Source of the DNA: Candidatus Vicinibacter affinis
GTDB taxonomy: Bacteria; Bacteroidota; Bacteroidia; Chitinophagales; Saprospiraceae
Length of the DNA stretch: 64,000 nucleotides
NCBI GenBank assembly: GCA_016714365.1
Contig: JADJNH010000007.1
Location: forward strand, 558,001 to 622,000
Direction of reading: 5' to 3'
In this document: positions 46,924 to 56,600 of the stretch, in pieces
Numbering within the stretch: the first letter of the stretch is position 1
Layout of the letters: each line of letters begins with the position of its first letter
The notes under the pieces: generated by a model
What the model saw: only the letters and a program-made list of their open reading frames with translations
What the model was told of the DNA's origin: nothing
Database searches by the model: none
Made by a program: the position numbers and the translations under genes

Positions 46924-47655
46924 TCACCGTCCAATAGCAATGGTGGCCATGTTTATGGTTTTGGGAAAGCCCTTTTCTAATTCTATGGCGCATGATTCCA
47001 GAGTGGCGCCTGTGGTGAGGACATCATCTACCAACAATATATTTTTATCCTTGATGATTTCGGGTCTAGATAATTTGAAGACGTTTTTCATGTTTTCATT
47101 TCTGCTGAACCGGTCCTTTTCCGTTTGGGAAGTAGTGTGGTGGATTCGTATCAACACATCTGAAAAAATTGCTGCTCCCAATTCATTTGCCAGTGCTCTT
47201 CCAAACAGAAAACTCTGGTTATAACCTCGATGAATCTCACGCTTTGGATGTAGAGGCACCGGAATCACAATGTCTGTATCATGGTAACAAGGTATTTCGC
47301 ATAACATTTTACCATAATAGTGCCCCAAACCTTCAGCAAGCTCCGGTTGGTTGCGGTATTTGATTAATTCGAGAATTTTATGAACCAGCCCATCGGGTAC
47401 ATAATAATAAAGGCTGGCGCCAGTCTGAATTTTAATCCTTCCTTTAAAATGTCCGGTAAACTCATTTTCAAGATGCAGATGTTGTTGAGTGGGACTGGTG
47501 ATTGATTGACACCGTATACAAAATAGCTCTTCTTTTGAATAAGAATTTGCCCCGCAAACCATGCATAAGTTTGGGTAGAAAAGCTCTAACAATGCCTCTC
47601 CGGCATAAGCCAACTTTTCCTTCAATCTCTTGTAAGATCTTGGTGTGAAAATCAT
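46924..47655 (-). CDS. comF: ComF-family phosphoribosyltransferase-like protein
   Basis: 243 residues. The N-terminal zinc-ribbon-like part has CMVCGAN and CIRC. The PRTase domain has IVIPVPLHPKREIHRGYNQS and the PRPP-loop segment ILLVDDVLTTGATL. Members are needed for DNA uptake in naturally competent bacteria (ComF) and are widespread in Bacteroidota, where the role is less certain. It sits downstream of the HtrA-type protease gene but is separated from it by a strong terminator. Confidence 0.94.
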   Translation of the reverse strand: MIFTPRSYKRLKEKLAYAGEALLELFYPNLCMVCGANSYSKEELFCIRCQSITSPTQQHLHLENEFTGHFKGRIKIQTGASLYYYVPDGLVHKILELIKYRNQPELAEGLGHYYGKMLCEIPCYHDTDIVIPVPLHPKREIHRGYNQSFLFGRALANELGAAIFSDVLIRIHHTTSQTEKDRFSRNENMKNVFKLSRPEIIKDKNILLVDDVLTTGATLESCAIELEKGFPKTINMATIAIGR

Positions 47656-47884
47656 AGCGATTCAGGTGTCGCAGTAAAATTAAAATAAATTTTACATCCA
47701 TTCTAATTCTGACACCAACATTAAATGATAAAATTGTAATTACCTAAAATTGTAATTAGAGTTCGTATTGAGAGGCAAAAGAGCAACAAAGGCATGACTC
47801 CTCGAAAGAATTTCGAGAAGAGGCTTGCATATAAAGTTAATTTGGCTCGTAATAGAATTCAAATTACAATTTTGGGTTTAATGG
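47656..47884. other. Intergenic region with AT-rich inverted repeat
   Basis: AAAATTGTAATT at 47730-47741 and 47746-47757 faces AATTACAATTTT at 47862-47873. A weaker hairpin, CCTCGAAAGAATTTCGAGAA, lies between. It could be a small non-autonomous element or simply regulatory sequence of comF. No gene seen. Confidence 0.55.
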
Positions 47885-47917
47885 ACCAAAAAAAATCCCG
47901 GCCATAAATGACCGGGA
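47885..47917 (-). terminator. Terminator of the HtrA protease gene
   Basis: TCCCGG (47896-47901) pairs with CCGGGA (47912-47917). On the minus strand it is followed by eight T residues, a classical intrinsic terminator 50 bp beyond the protease stop. Confidence 0.88.
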
Positions 47918-47967
47918 CCTTCAAACAAAACGAAAAACCAACTTTATAGAAAGCTACAAAAACCTTG

Positions 47968-49197
47968 TTACACTCCTTTGCGAATCTTTACTGCCACCTC
48001 TTTGGCTACACCGTCTCTGATGATCTTTATGTTGAGGGTTTCTCCTACCTTGGTCAAACCGATTGCCTTCTGGAGATCTTCATAGTTTTTAATCGGTTTG
48101 TCATTCACCCCAACAATCACATCTTTCTGACGTAGACCTGCATATTTTGCTGAACTATTATCCTCAAGATTCTCTATTACAACGCCCTCTTTTGAAGAAA
48201 GGTTCAATTCTTTTATACTTTCTTCATCAATTTCAGAAACCACTACTCCCAATTTTCCCCTTTCAAAAGTCCCGTTGGTCATGAGTTCTTTTACCACCTT
48301 GTTCATCAGGTTAACCGGAATGGCGAATGAATAACCACTGTAGTATCCTGTTTTTGAAGCAATGGCTGAATTAATTCCAACCAATCTTCCCTGTGCATCT
48401 ACCAATGCCCCACCACTATTGCCTGGATTAACAGCGGCATCTGTCTGGATAAATTCTTCAATTCCTTTTTGAGGCGCTTTTTGGCCGTAATAATAATCTT
48501 GATCCTGATTCTCATCAATGATGTTCAGATCTCTTCCCTTGGCACTCACAATTCCGGCAGTAACGGTCGAAGTAAGATATCCAAATGGATTTCCAACTGC
48601 CAACACCCATTCCCCTACTTTTATCTGATCAGAATTGGCCATTTGAAGAACCGGCAATCCTGATTCTTCTATTTTAAGCACTGCCAGATCTGTACGTGCG
48701 TCGGTTCCAATTTTCTGGGCCTTGTAGCTTTTACCATTTTTTAAAATTACCTCAATTTCATCCGCAAATTCAACCACATGGTTGTTGGTAACGACATACC
48801 CATCATTTGAGATGATCACACCGCTTCCACTTCCCTTCTTTTGCTGATAATAAGGCATTCCAAAGCCAAATGAACGCATGTCAAAATCTCTGAATAAAGG
48901 GTGATTGAAAAACGGATTATCTCGTTTAAGTTCAGACTCTTTTTGCTTAACCACCCGCTCACTTTCCTGGGCGTTGATCTGCACCACAACGTTCAGTGCT
49001 TTTTCGGCAGCTATTGAGAAATCAGGTCCAACAGTCGGATTCACGGCCGGTGATTCATTAACCTTTGTGGCAACCGGAGTTGCGTAACCGGACCCAAGAC
49101 CATTTTGGGAATCATTAGGATGATAATATTGGATGCCACCAAAAACCAAAAGACCGCCAAAAAGGCCAGCCAAAACGTATGATAATAAATCTCTCAT
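47968..49197 (-). CDS. degQ: HtrA/Deg-family periplasmic serine protease
   Basis: 409 residues. The N-terminal membrane anchor or signal is LLSYVLAGLFGGLLVFG. The trypsin-like domain has the full triad: VVTNNHVV (His), ARTDLAVLKI (Asp) and NPGNSGGALVD (Ser). There is one C-terminal PDZ domain (about residues 310-409; EGVVIENLEDNSSAKYAGLR). Members degrade or refold damaged envelope proteins. With one PDZ domain and an uncleaved-looking N-terminus it resembles DegS in layout, so the degQ label is approximate. It ends at a strong terminator. Confidence 0.93.
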   Translation of the reverse strand: MRDLLSYVLAGLFGGLLVFGGIQYYHPNDSQNGLGSGYATPVATKVNESPAVNPTVGPDFSIAAEKALNVVVQINAQESERVVKQKESELKRDNPFFNHPLFRDFDMRSFGFGMPYYQQKKGSGSGVIISNDGYVVTNNHVVEFADEIEVILKNGKSYKAQKIGTDARTDLAVLKIEESGLPVLQMANSDQIKVGEWVLAVGNPFGYLTSTVTAGIVSAKGRDLNIIDENQDQDYYYGQKAPQKGIEEFIQTDAAVNPGNSGGALVDAQGRLVGINSAIASKTGYYSGYSFAIPVNLMNKVVKELMTNGTFERGKLGVVVSEIDEESIKELNLSSKEGVVIENLEDNSSAKYAGLRQKDVIVGVNDKPIKNYEDLQKAIGLTKVGETLNIKIIRDGVAKEVAVKIRKGV

Positions 49198-49521
49198 AAT
49201 ACTGATTTTATTTGTGCAATTGTAACGGAAACGAGTTTGTCTGTTTGACTGTTTTTAGGATTTTTCATTTTAACATAGTTTTAACTTCGAAAATTCCATT
49301 CCGAAAATCTATCAACGTCCCCTTGCTGAAAAAATAAATTCTGAGCTATTTGGGCATTTTATCCATTTGAATTTGGAACAAAAGACAGCCAGCTTAAATT
49401 TATGATCCAGCGTTTTAAAGCTTTGCATTGTTGCCTGACCGTGGCAAACCATTAACTGATAATTTACATATCTTTTTTTTCATAATTTGTAATATGTTGT
49501 ATATTTGCATCAAAATATATT
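49198..49521. other. Divergent intergenic region
   Basis: It separates the minus-strand protease gene from the plus-strand SPOR gene and so should carry both promoters. A TATATTTG box for the SPOR gene is at 49500-49507. I see no RNA gene or repeat. Confidence 0.5.
49500..49507 (+). promoter_or_regulatory. TATATTTG promoter box for the SPOR gene
   Basis: TATATTTG lies 15 bp upstream of the ATG at 49522, giving a leader of about 8 nt. The -33 region is only a T-run. Confidence 0.5.
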
Positions 49522-50304
49522 ATGGAAATGAAGAATTTGATCCGCGTACTCCTTTATTTGCTACTTGTACTTTTAGTAGTTGCCATTTCGGTAATGATGT
49601 ATAAAAGATTCAAGACCCCTGCAGATATGGAGCCTACGACCGAAATGTTGGACAGCATGTTTGTTGATACTGCCATTTCTTCACAAAACCTTCCCATGAC
49701 CGCAGAAGATTCAGTAATTCTGGGGCTTACCGGTGAACTTCCAAATCAGGTTGGTATCACCGAACCGGACAATGGATCCATTGATTATTCAGGCAATACA
49801 AATAACCGTTCGACTGCTTCCGCACCGAAAGAGAATACTTCTCCTGTGGCTAAAGCAGTTTCCAATACCGGTAAAGCCGTAAAAAGCAGTTCGTCAGGTT
49901 CCGATGATTTACCATCCGTAAACCTGGCCAATTCGACTAAATCCGAAAGTAAAGCTGCGCCTGCTGCGACTAAAACAGCTAAAGCAGCTGAAACAACCAA
50001 ATCAGCAAAAACAACTACTTCTGCTACTAAATCAAAAGAAGTGGTAAAAAGCAATGCCGCAGCAACTACCAGCAAATCCGGAAAGTACTATGTCGTAGCC
50101 GGTAGTTTTATTGTGCCTTCACACGCCGAAAAACAAGTGTCCAAACTTAAAAGTCTTGGGTATGCAACAGCAGCCAAAAGGGTCTTCGGAAATGAGGAAT
50201 ATTATCGCGCAGTAGCCGGTCAATATGACTCCAGAGAGGCGGCTGAAAAAACAGTTAAAAATCTTAAAGTAAAAGGTCAGGCTGCATTTATAAAAATGCA
50301 ATAG
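49522..50304 (+). CDS. Membrane-anchored SPOR-domain protein
   Basis: 260 residues. One transmembrane helix (IRVLLYLLLVLLVVAISVMMY) is followed by an acidic segment and then a long Ala/Lys/Ser/Thr-rich linker (about 90-185). The C-terminal SPOR domain (GKYYVVAGSFIVPSHAEKQV to FIKM) is complete. SPOR domains bind denuded peptidoglycan at the division septum, so this is a probable cell-division or wall-remodelling protein with the SPOR domain in the periplasm. An alternative ATG lies 6 bp further in. Confidence 0.92.
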   Translation: MEMKNLIRVLLYLLLVLLVVAISVMMYKRFKTPADMEPTTEMLDSMFVDTAISSQNLPMTAEDSVILGLTGELPNQVGITEPDNGSIDYSGNTNNRSTASAPKENTSPVAKAVSNTGKAVKSSSSGSDDLPSVNLANSTKSESKAAPAATKTAKAAETTKSAKTTTSATKSKEVVKSNAAATTSKSGKYYVVAGSFIVPSHAEKQVSKLKSLGYATAAKRVFGNEEYYRAVAGQYDSREAAEKTVKNLKVKGQAAFIKMQ

Positions 50305-50359
50305 GATCTGAGCTCATTAGCTACTTTCAACTGATTCACCAACACAGATTATTCATGTT

Positions 50360-51052
50360 ATGTGTGGTAGGGGTTCATTGACCAAAGTTGAAAAAGATCT
50401 GGAGAAAAGGTTTGGTTCTACTTTCTATTCAGAGGACCTCGAACGGTATAATCCTTTACCAAACTTCAACATTGCTCCTACACAGAAGCTTCCGGTTATT
50501 CTTCAGGAAGACCAAAGGCATTTCAGACCTGTCCAATGGGGATTGATTCCCTCATGGGCAAAGGATGCCAAAATAGGTTCAAAAATGATCAACGCCAGGG
50601 TGGAAGGCCTGCTGGAAAAACCTTTCTTTAAATCTGCTTTACTTCACCGGAGGTGCCTTGTACCAATGGATGGTTTTTACGAGTGGAGGTTGCTACCTGA
50701 CAAACACAAAATTCCACATCGCATAGGAATAAAAGGATTTGGACTATTCTCTATGGCGGGTATATACGACCGATGGAAAAACGATAAGGGGGAAGTCATC
50801 ACCAGTTTCAGCATCATCACGCTGCCTTCCAATAAATTCATGCAACCCCTCCATGATCGCATGCCGGCTATGTTGCTGCAAGAAGAAGAACGGTTTTGGC
50901 TGGATACGGGTGAACATTCAGGTGAAGATCTGATTCAAATGATTAAACCATTTCCAGACGATTTGATGGATGCATATCCGGTGTCAGACAGGGTTAATTC
51001 GGTAAGAAACAATGATAAAAGCCTGATTGAAAAAGAAGAAATGACCTCTTAG
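50360..51052 (+). CDS. yedK: SRAP-family (YedK/HMCES) abasic-site DNA-protein crosslink protein
   Basis: 230 residues. It starts MCGRGSL with the catalytic Cys2 after Met removal. It has FNIAPTQ, VQWGLIPSWAKD, NARVEG, PMDGFYEWR (catalytic Glu) and LHDRMPAMLL (His), all typical of SRAP. The protein forms a thiazolidine crosslink with abasic sites in single-stranded DNA and shields them. It lies 55 bp after the SPOR gene on the same strand and is convergent with the M50 gene. Confidence 0.95.
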   Translation: MCGRGSLTKVEKDLEKRFGSTFYSEDLERYNPLPNFNIAPTQKLPVILQEDQRHFRPVQWGLIPSWAKDAKIGSKMINARVEGLLEKPFFKSALLHRRCLVPMDGFYEWRLLPDKHKIPHRIGIKGFGLFSMAGIYDRWKNDKGEVITSFSIITLPSNKFMQPLHDRMPAMLLQEEERFWLDTGEHSGEDLIQMIKPFPDDLMDAYPVSDRVNSVRNNDKSLIEKEEMTS

Positions 51053-51099
51053 ATTTTTTAAGATCGTCAACAGTTGTAAGTGGATATTATCAGAAAAGA

Positions 51100-52191
51100 C
51101 TAAGCCCTCCCTTCCAACATCATGTACCGTTCAATGACTTCGCCATCGATGTAGGAAAGTCCTCCTTCCTCTTCTTCGATTAAAATAACGGGTTGCCCGC
51201 CCCTAATGGTCTGCATAGCTTCCATCAAGGGTGTTGAGGGCTTCATATAAGTGAGCTGAGGATGATAAATATCTTTGATTCTTAGTGCAGGATTTTCTTT
51301 TTGCAATTTCACAATTTTATAAGTGGAGACAGTTCCACAATAATTGCCCTCGAGATCCATGACAAGGTAATTGGCCAATCCATTGCGGATGACCAAGTCC
51401 ATGCATTCTTGAAGAGACTGGTAATCGGGTAAATAAACATTTACCTTCCTGGCCATCATTCCGATGGTTTTATTTTTTACCACATCATCCATGGCGACGC
51501 TTTTATATTCCTGCATGGCGCTCATAAAAATGAAGACCCCAATAAAAACCATCACCCACGCTTCCTGATAAATCCCATAACCAATCAACAACAAACAGAT
51601 AAATTGTCCGATTCTGCTTGCCCATTTGGTGGCACTGAGTCGACCTAACCTCATCGCCAGTAAAGCCCTGAGTACTCGCCCGCCATCCATCGGAAACGCG
51701 GGAATCAAATTAAAAATCATCAGGAATATATTTGCCACCATCAAGGTAGGAATAAAATTTTCCCAGGTGAGAAAACTATCCTGCACTTCTAAATCTGGAG
51801 CCAGAATAGCTGTTCCATAACGAACCAACAAATAAGTCAAAATGACGATTGCTATAATCAAGTTTACTACAGGACCCATTAAGGCTACCCAGAGTTCCTG
51901 TGACGGTTTTTCAGGCATATTGCGTAACCTGGCCACCCCACCAATGGGTAATAGAATAATGTCTTCGGTCTTTATATTGTAGCGACGTGCAGTCAATGCA
52001 TGTCCAAATTCGTGCAGGACCACACAGACAAACATGCACAGCATGAACACCATTTCGACTACAATTAAGTCCAGACTGGTTCCGGCCATCAGCCCGCTGC
52101 CCAGGATATAAACGAATAGGAAAAGGAAAGACCAGTGAATCTTCACCGGTATTCCGGCAAAGGTGCCGATGCGCAAGGATTGTTCTATCAT
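51100..52191 (-). CDS. Site-2 protease family (M50) with C-terminal CBS-like region
   Basis: 363 residues. A multi-spanning membrane domain has the zinc motif VLHEFGHALTARR in a helix and the third ligand in NLIPAFPMDGGRVLRALL. The C-terminal third (about 235-363) resembles a CBS pair (LQECMDLVIRNGLANYLVMD and MEAMQTIRGGQPVIL). This is the SpoIVFB-like group, which cleaves membrane-bound regulators inside the bilayer; the CBS part may sense nucleotides. It starts 3 bp after the acyl-CoA dehydrogenase stop, so the two are co-transcribed. Confidence 0.93.
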   Translation of the reverse strand: MIEQSLRIGTFAGIPVKIHWSFLFLFVYILGSGLMAGTSLDLIVVEMVFMLCMFVCVVLHEFGHALTARRYNIKTEDIILLPIGGVARLRNMPEKPSQELWVALMGPVVNLIIAIVILTYLLVRYGTAILAPDLEVQDSFLTWENFIPTLMVANIFLMIFNLIPAFPMDGGRVLRALLAMRLGRLSATKWASRIGQFICLLLIGYGIYQEAWVMVFIGVFIFMSAMQEYKSVAMDDVVKNKTIGMMARKVNVYLPDYQSLQECMDLVIRNGLANYLVMDLEGNYCGTVSTYKIVKLQKENPALRIKDIYHPQLTYMKPSTPLMEAMQTIRGGQPVILIEEEEGGLSYIDGEVIERYMMLEGRA

Positions 52192-52194
52192 TAT

Positions 52195-53367
52195 TTATTG
52201 GCTGCTCCACATGGGTTGATAAAGTTGACCCTGGAGTATAGCCCTGGATACAACCATTCTTTGTACCTCAGAAGTTCCCTCATAGATCTGGGTAATTTTG
52301 GCATCTCTCATAAGACGCTCAACGTGATACTCCTTTACGAAACCGTAGCCCCCATGAATCTGAACGGCTTCGACCGTGTGTTTCATGGCTACATCCGAGG
52401 CAAAGAGTTTTGCCATGGAGGCCGCTACACCAAAATCCATGCCCTGATCTTTCATCCAGGCTGCCCGGTGCACCATCAGTCTGGCTGCCTCTATTTCAGT
52501 AGCCATGTCGGCCAATTTGAATGCGATCGCCTGATGCTGAGAAATTGGTTTCCCAAAAGTCTTTCTTTCTTTTGAATAATTCAAAGCCAACTCATATGCT
52601 CCTGAAGCGATTCCTAAAGCTTGAGAGGCAATCCCGATTCTTCCTCCGGTCAAGGTCTGCATGGCAAATTTAAATCCATTCCCCGGCGGTCCGAGTAAGT
52701 TTTCTTTTGGTACCTTAACGTCATTGTAGAGAATGGTATGTGTATCTGAAGACCTGATTCCCAGCTTATCTTCCTTGGCCCCAATTACTACACCCGGCAG
52801 GGAAGTCTCTACGATAAAGGTACATATGCCCTTGTGTCCTGAACCGGGATTGGATTGAGCCATCACTAAGTGAACAGATGAGCTACCTCCATTGGTAATC
52901 CAGTTTTTAGTTCCATTCAGTAAATAATGGTCCCCGCAATCTATGGCGGTGGTTTTTTGTTGAGTAGCGTCGCTGCCTGCTTCCGGTTCGGAAAGACAAA
53001 ATGAGCCTATCCACTCTCCGGAAGCCAAAATTGGAAGATATTTTTGTTTCTGTTCTTCAGTTCCCATTTTCTCAATACCCCAACACACCAAACTATTATT
53101 GACAGACATAATCACAGAACAAGAGTTGTCTACTTTCGAGATCTCTTCCATGGCCAGGACATAGGAAAGGGTGTCCATTCCACCTCCTCCATATTCAGGG
53201 GATACCATCATACCGAGGAAACCCATCTCACCCATTTTCTTTACTTGTTCAGTAGGAAACTTCATTTGAGCGTCCCGCTCAATTACTCCGGGTAAGAGTT
53301 CCTGCTGTGCAAAGTCTCGTGCAGCTTGTCTTACGGCTTCATGCTCTTCTGAGAGATTAAAATACAT
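52195..53367 (-). CDS. Acyl-CoA dehydrogenase (short-chain type)
   Basis: 390 residues from the ATG at 53367; an upstream in-frame ATG at 53427 adds 20 hydrophobic residues not seen in the family. It has the three ACAD parts: the N-terminal helical domain, the beta domain with FCLSEPEAGSDA and KNWITNGG, and the C-terminal helical domain with IHGGYGFVKEYHVERLMRDA and IYEGTSEVQR, whose Glu is the catalytic base of the butyryl/short-chain group. It oxidises acyl-CoA to enoyl-CoA with FAD, in fatty-acid or branched-chain catabolism. The M50 gene follows. Confidence 0.95.
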   Translation of the reverse strand: MYFNLSEEHEAVRQAARDFAQQELLPGVIERDAQMKFPTEQVKKMGEMGFLGMMVSPEYGGGGMDTLSYVLAMEEISKVDNSCSVIMSVNNSLVCWGIEKMGTEEQKQKYLPILASGEWIGSFCLSEPEAGSDATQQKTTAIDCGDHYLLNGTKNWITNGGSSSVHLVMAQSNPGSGHKGICTFIVETSLPGVVIGAKEDKLGIRSSDTHTILYNDVKVPKENLLGPPGNGFKFAMQTLTGGRIGIASQALGIASGAYELALNYSKERKTFGKPISQHQAIAFKLADMATEIEAARLMVHRAAWMKDQGMDFGVAASMAKLFASDVAMKHTVEAVQIHGGYGFVKEYHVERLMRDAKITQIYEGTSEVQRMVVSRAILQGQLYQPMWSSQ

Positions 53368-53696
53368 GGTTAGGATTTTTTTTGCGAAGATAATCGAAAT
53401 GATCAAAATGCAGCCACTTAGGTTCATTCCGGAAAATTCACTTCTTTGGAAATAGGATCTTCGAAATTTTAACTAAAATGAATCAGCATGGAATACCCAA
53501 TACGAAGAATACTGCTGTACAGTGTTTTATGGAATGTTCAACGCACAGTAGAAAGCAACCTAAGCAAGCTAATTTATTCAAATTCTAAAATCCATAAAAC
53601 CAATCCGGTGAATGCCCAAAACTTATTCTAAATTTGCAGCCAAACAATATTTAGGTAAAGACTGAATCGCTAAACCAAATCAAAAAAATCGATTAT

Positions 53697-54110
53697 ATGG
53701 GTAAACCGGAAGAATTCTATGAAAAGATTGCCTACCTTTTTTATGCCGTTGCCAAAATTGATGGCAAGGTGGCACTTTCTGAATTCAACAAACTTCATGA
53801 AGAGATAGAGAAAATTTGGAGAAAAACCGATGATGAAAAACATGAGTTTGATACCGATGGAGGAATAGAAACCGAAGCTATTTTTGAATGGCTTGATGAA
53901 GAGGGATATAGTTCTGAGGACGCCTTGAATGAATTTAAAGAATATGCCCTCGAACATGCTGCTCATTTTGACCCACTTACTCATGATAACATCATGCATA
54001 CCTGCAAGGAAATTGCCACCCAAATAAGAAAAATCAATCATGCAGAATCAAATCTTTTGCATGACATTGAATCTTTTCTGAATAAGTTAAAACATCATGC
54101 CAAAAGATAA
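53697..54110 (+). CDS. TerB-like domain protein
   Basis: 137 residues, all helical and acidic. The start KIAYLFYAVAKIDGKVALSE matches the first helix pair of TerB/DjlA-N domains (AxxDGxVxxxE). The middle is rich in Glu and Asp and may bind metal. Function in this group is unknown, though TerB-like domains are linked to tellurite resistance and membrane stress. A box TAAATTTG at 53629-53636 may be its promoter. It stands alone. Confidence 0.7.
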   Translation: MGKPEEFYEKIAYLFYAVAKIDGKVALSEFNKLHEEIEKIWRKTDDEKHEFDTDGGIETEAIFEWLDEEGYSSEDALNEFKEYALEHAAHFDPLTHDNIMHTCKEIATQIRKINHAESNLLHDIESFLNKLKHHAKR

Positions 54111-54322
54111 TTTTACAAGTAAAATTATTTATTGATATTTAACTTGATTAATCATTTGCAGAAATGATTATTGAATAAATTGCAGGATTTGTTTTCAGTA
54201 ATGTTGTGGGGCAAATGTAGTCAATTGGTTTTAGTAACAAGAGACACAACTTCACCTAATCACAATGTGTTTAAGTTTAGAGTAAATAAACCAAATAAAA
54301 CTATTTGAATTTTGAAAAACAA
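54111..54322. other. Intergenic gap, nothing identified
   Basis: About 210 bp, AT-rich, between convergent genes. No terminator-like hairpin was found by eye. Confidence 0.4.
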
Positions 54323-55609
54323 CTAGTGTAAAAAAAGTTTTTCTGTTCTACCGTTGGTTCTGACAAAATAGATCACATCCCCTTGCAATGAACTTAAATC
54401 CAATTCATCATCACTGGAGTTAATAATTTCAATTCCACTTAAGTTAATAATCTGAATCTTTTCATGATTTGGATTGTAAAGTGTGTTTTGCTGTATATAA
54501 TAGCCTCTTGAAACTTCACAAGGATCCAAAATAACTACATTAGAATGAATTTGCAACCCTGATTTATTTTCTAATTTAATTCTGTATTGTAATTTTCCGA
54601 CTTTAGTGGATTCCAATGAAGTTTCATAATTCAGTTCCTTACCAGCTTCCACTTCTTTTACATTGTACCACAACGCACCATCGGTACTTGATTGAATATA
54701 AAAACGATCCCCTTCGTCCACTTGGAAAACTGACCAACGCATGATAGATCCATTTGATGTACAGACTGCATTTAACTCAATATCTTGAATTCCAAGAGGA
54801 GCCTGAAAATTATTCACACAACTGGAAAAATCAAGATAATCTTCCACCTCTTCCAGAGAATGAATGTGCCATGGAAAGCTTGCATTAGTTGATTTCATTA
54901 CATTCGACACACTGTCGAAATGTATAGAATTTGCAGAATGACCAACCCATTCATGACTTGACAAAGCTTCGTTTGGATTTTGGCTATTAACAAAACCCAC
55001 TAACGCAACTCCAGGAAGGCAAAGAGTGCCCAAATAAGTAACGCCCACATTGGAATATTTTCCTGTGTAAAAAATATACATGTCATCGTCTCCTGGAAAA
55101 TTATTTACTATGAGCCAATCCAGAAAATTCTCCAAAGTTTCTACGATGCCATTTCCGTAGTTGAAGGGGGTTAGAGAATCATAAAAAGTTACGGTAAGTT
55201 CCTTATTGACATCCCAATTTGGGGCAGCGGTATTAAATTTATTAATGATGCCATTGGACAATGTATTCATGTAAGTAATGACTTCATTATTCTTGTTGTA
55301 TGCTCCTACTCTTCTTCTTTCATAGGAGGTATCCACATAAAAGTGTACTTCGAAATTCCCATTAGAACCTCTTTTACGAGTTCTCTGCTCTATAATTGAC
55401 CTTCTCCTTTCAAATGAAGCTGTTAATTCATCGTGATATAGGTCTGTTACACATTGGGTGGTTTCTGATTTATCATTATTGTGGTTAATTTGAGCTACTA
55501 ACTTCATTTCCCCCATTAAAAGAAGGACAATGCTGATATAAAAATATTTTACAGATGACAAAATAACTCTTTGAAAATGAGCAACAAATATACTGTAAAA
55601 AAATTTCAT
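54323..55609 (-). CDS. Secreted metzincin-like protein with unusual zinc motif, short C-terminal T9SS-like end
   Basis: 428 residues with a long N-terminal signal (YFYISIVLLLMGEMKLVAQ). Residues 80-260 resemble the reprolysin/M12 fold: FEVHFYVDTSYERRR, WDVNKELTVTFYD, then SSHEWVGHSANSIHFDSV followed by SNVMKS like the Met-turn. The zinc motif reads HEWVGH, one residue longer than HExxH, so it may be inactive or differently folded. A fibronectin/beta-sandwich-like segment follows (about 280-370). The final part (IQIINLSGIEIINS, VIYFVRTNGRTEKLFLH) resembles a degenerate T9SS type A domain. Locally very AT-rich. Confidence 0.75.
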   Translation of the reverse strand: MKFFYSIFVAHFQRVILSSVKYFYISIVLLLMGEMKLVAQINHNNDKSETTQCVTDLYHDELTASFERRRSIIEQRTRKRGSNGNFEVHFYVDTSYERRRVGAYNKNNEVITYMNTLSNGIINKFNTAAPNWDVNKELTVTFYDSLTPFNYGNGIVETLENFLDWLIVNNFPGDDDMYIFYTGKYSNVGVTYLGTLCLPGVALVGFVNSQNPNEALSSHEWVGHSANSIHFDSVSNVMKSTNASFPWHIHSLEEVEDYLDFSSCVNNFQAPLGIQDIELNAVCTSNGSIMRWSVFQVDEGDRFYIQSSTDGALWYNVKEVEAGKELNYETSLESTKVGKLQYRIKLENKSGLQIHSNVVILDPCEVSRGYYIQQNTLYNPNHEKIQIINLSGIEIINSSDDELDLSSLQGDVIYFVRTNGRTEKLFLH

Positions 55610-55850
55610 ATAACCAAATTTTTCAAATTATAAAATCAAATTTCAAAACATAAATAAATTAAAATATATATACCTATATTTTTTAATATGTTATAAAAAA
55701 AACAACGACTCTCAACCCATCTTTTAAGGCTGAGCACCTCTGATGATTTGTGTAACTTGGAAATGAAATGAATGAAATACTGTAAAAGAAACTCTAAGGT
55801 AAGAAAAAGAGTTCCAAACAATACACTTTTTTTTAAGTTTTTTTTAATAT

Positions 55851-56501
55851 TTATACTATACCTTTAAGCATTGGGACAAATTTAAAGTGCCCAAAGTCTT
55901 CTTTTGTGAAATTTTCGTGAAGTTCTTTAATGATTCTAACCATGGTTTGAACTCCTCCTCCTGATTCAAGTGGCAGGACCATCAAACCTCCCGGCTTTAA
56001 TTGTTCCAAAAGTTTGGATGGAATTTCCGGACATGCTGCTGTGATCAGAATTTTATCAAAGGGTGCAAACCTGGGTAAACCCAAAAATCCATCCCCATAA
56101 AAAGTACGGATACCCATATATCCCAAATGTTTTAACCTTTGAGCAGTCTTGTCGTGCAAATATTTATGCCGTTCAATAGAGTAAACTTTGGCCCCCATTT
56201 CAAACAGGACACATGCCTGATAACCTGAACCCAGACCAATCTCAAGGACTTTTTCCCCCTTAATAAGTTTGAGCAAACTCGTTTGGAAAGCCACTGTATA
56301 GGGCTGCGAAATAGTCTGCTCACAATCAATTGGAAAAGCCTGATCCTTATAGGACCACTCTTCAAATGCCTTATCCAAAAAAGCATGCCTGGGCACTTTA
56401 AGAATGGCTTCTAAAACCTGTTCGTCCTTTATTCCCTTGGAGGCCAATTCTGCAACCAGCTTTTTCCTGAGTCCCTTTTGTCGGTAATTATCTGTAACCA
56501 T
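55851..56501 (-). CDS. pcm: Protein-L-isoaspartate O-methyltransferase
   Basis: 216 residues from the ATG at 56501 (MVTDNYRQKGLRKKLVAELA); the upstream in-frame start at 56618 would run into the divergent gene. The SAM-binding motif is LEIGLGSGYQACVL, preceded by the substrate segment QTISQPYTVAFQ and followed by VYSIERHKYL and FDKILITAACPEIP. It methylates L-isoaspartyl residues to start their repair. It is divergent from the phosphohexomutase gene, with 99 bp between start codons. Confidence 0.95.
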   Translation of the reverse strand: MVTDNYRQKGLRKKLVAELASKGIKDEQVLEAILKVPRHAFLDKAFEEWSYKDQAFPIDCEQTISQPYTVAFQTSLLKLIKGEKVLEIGLGSGYQACVLFEMGAKVYSIERHKYLHDKTAQRLKHLGYMGIRTFYGDGFLGLPRFAPFDKILITAACPEIPSKLLEQLKPGGLMVLPLESGGGVQTMVRIIKELHENFTKEDFGHFKFVPMLKGIV

Positions 56502-56600
56502 ATAAAAATCGCACGAATATATATAAATATTTTTTAATATGTGCAGAAATGTATGATTTGGTCGGATACTGATATCTTTGAGGATGAAAATCATGTTGTG

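Noticed and set aside
53478..53551. 24-codon frame upstream of the TerB-like gene
   Set aside because: Too short, with no ribosome site or conservation evidence.
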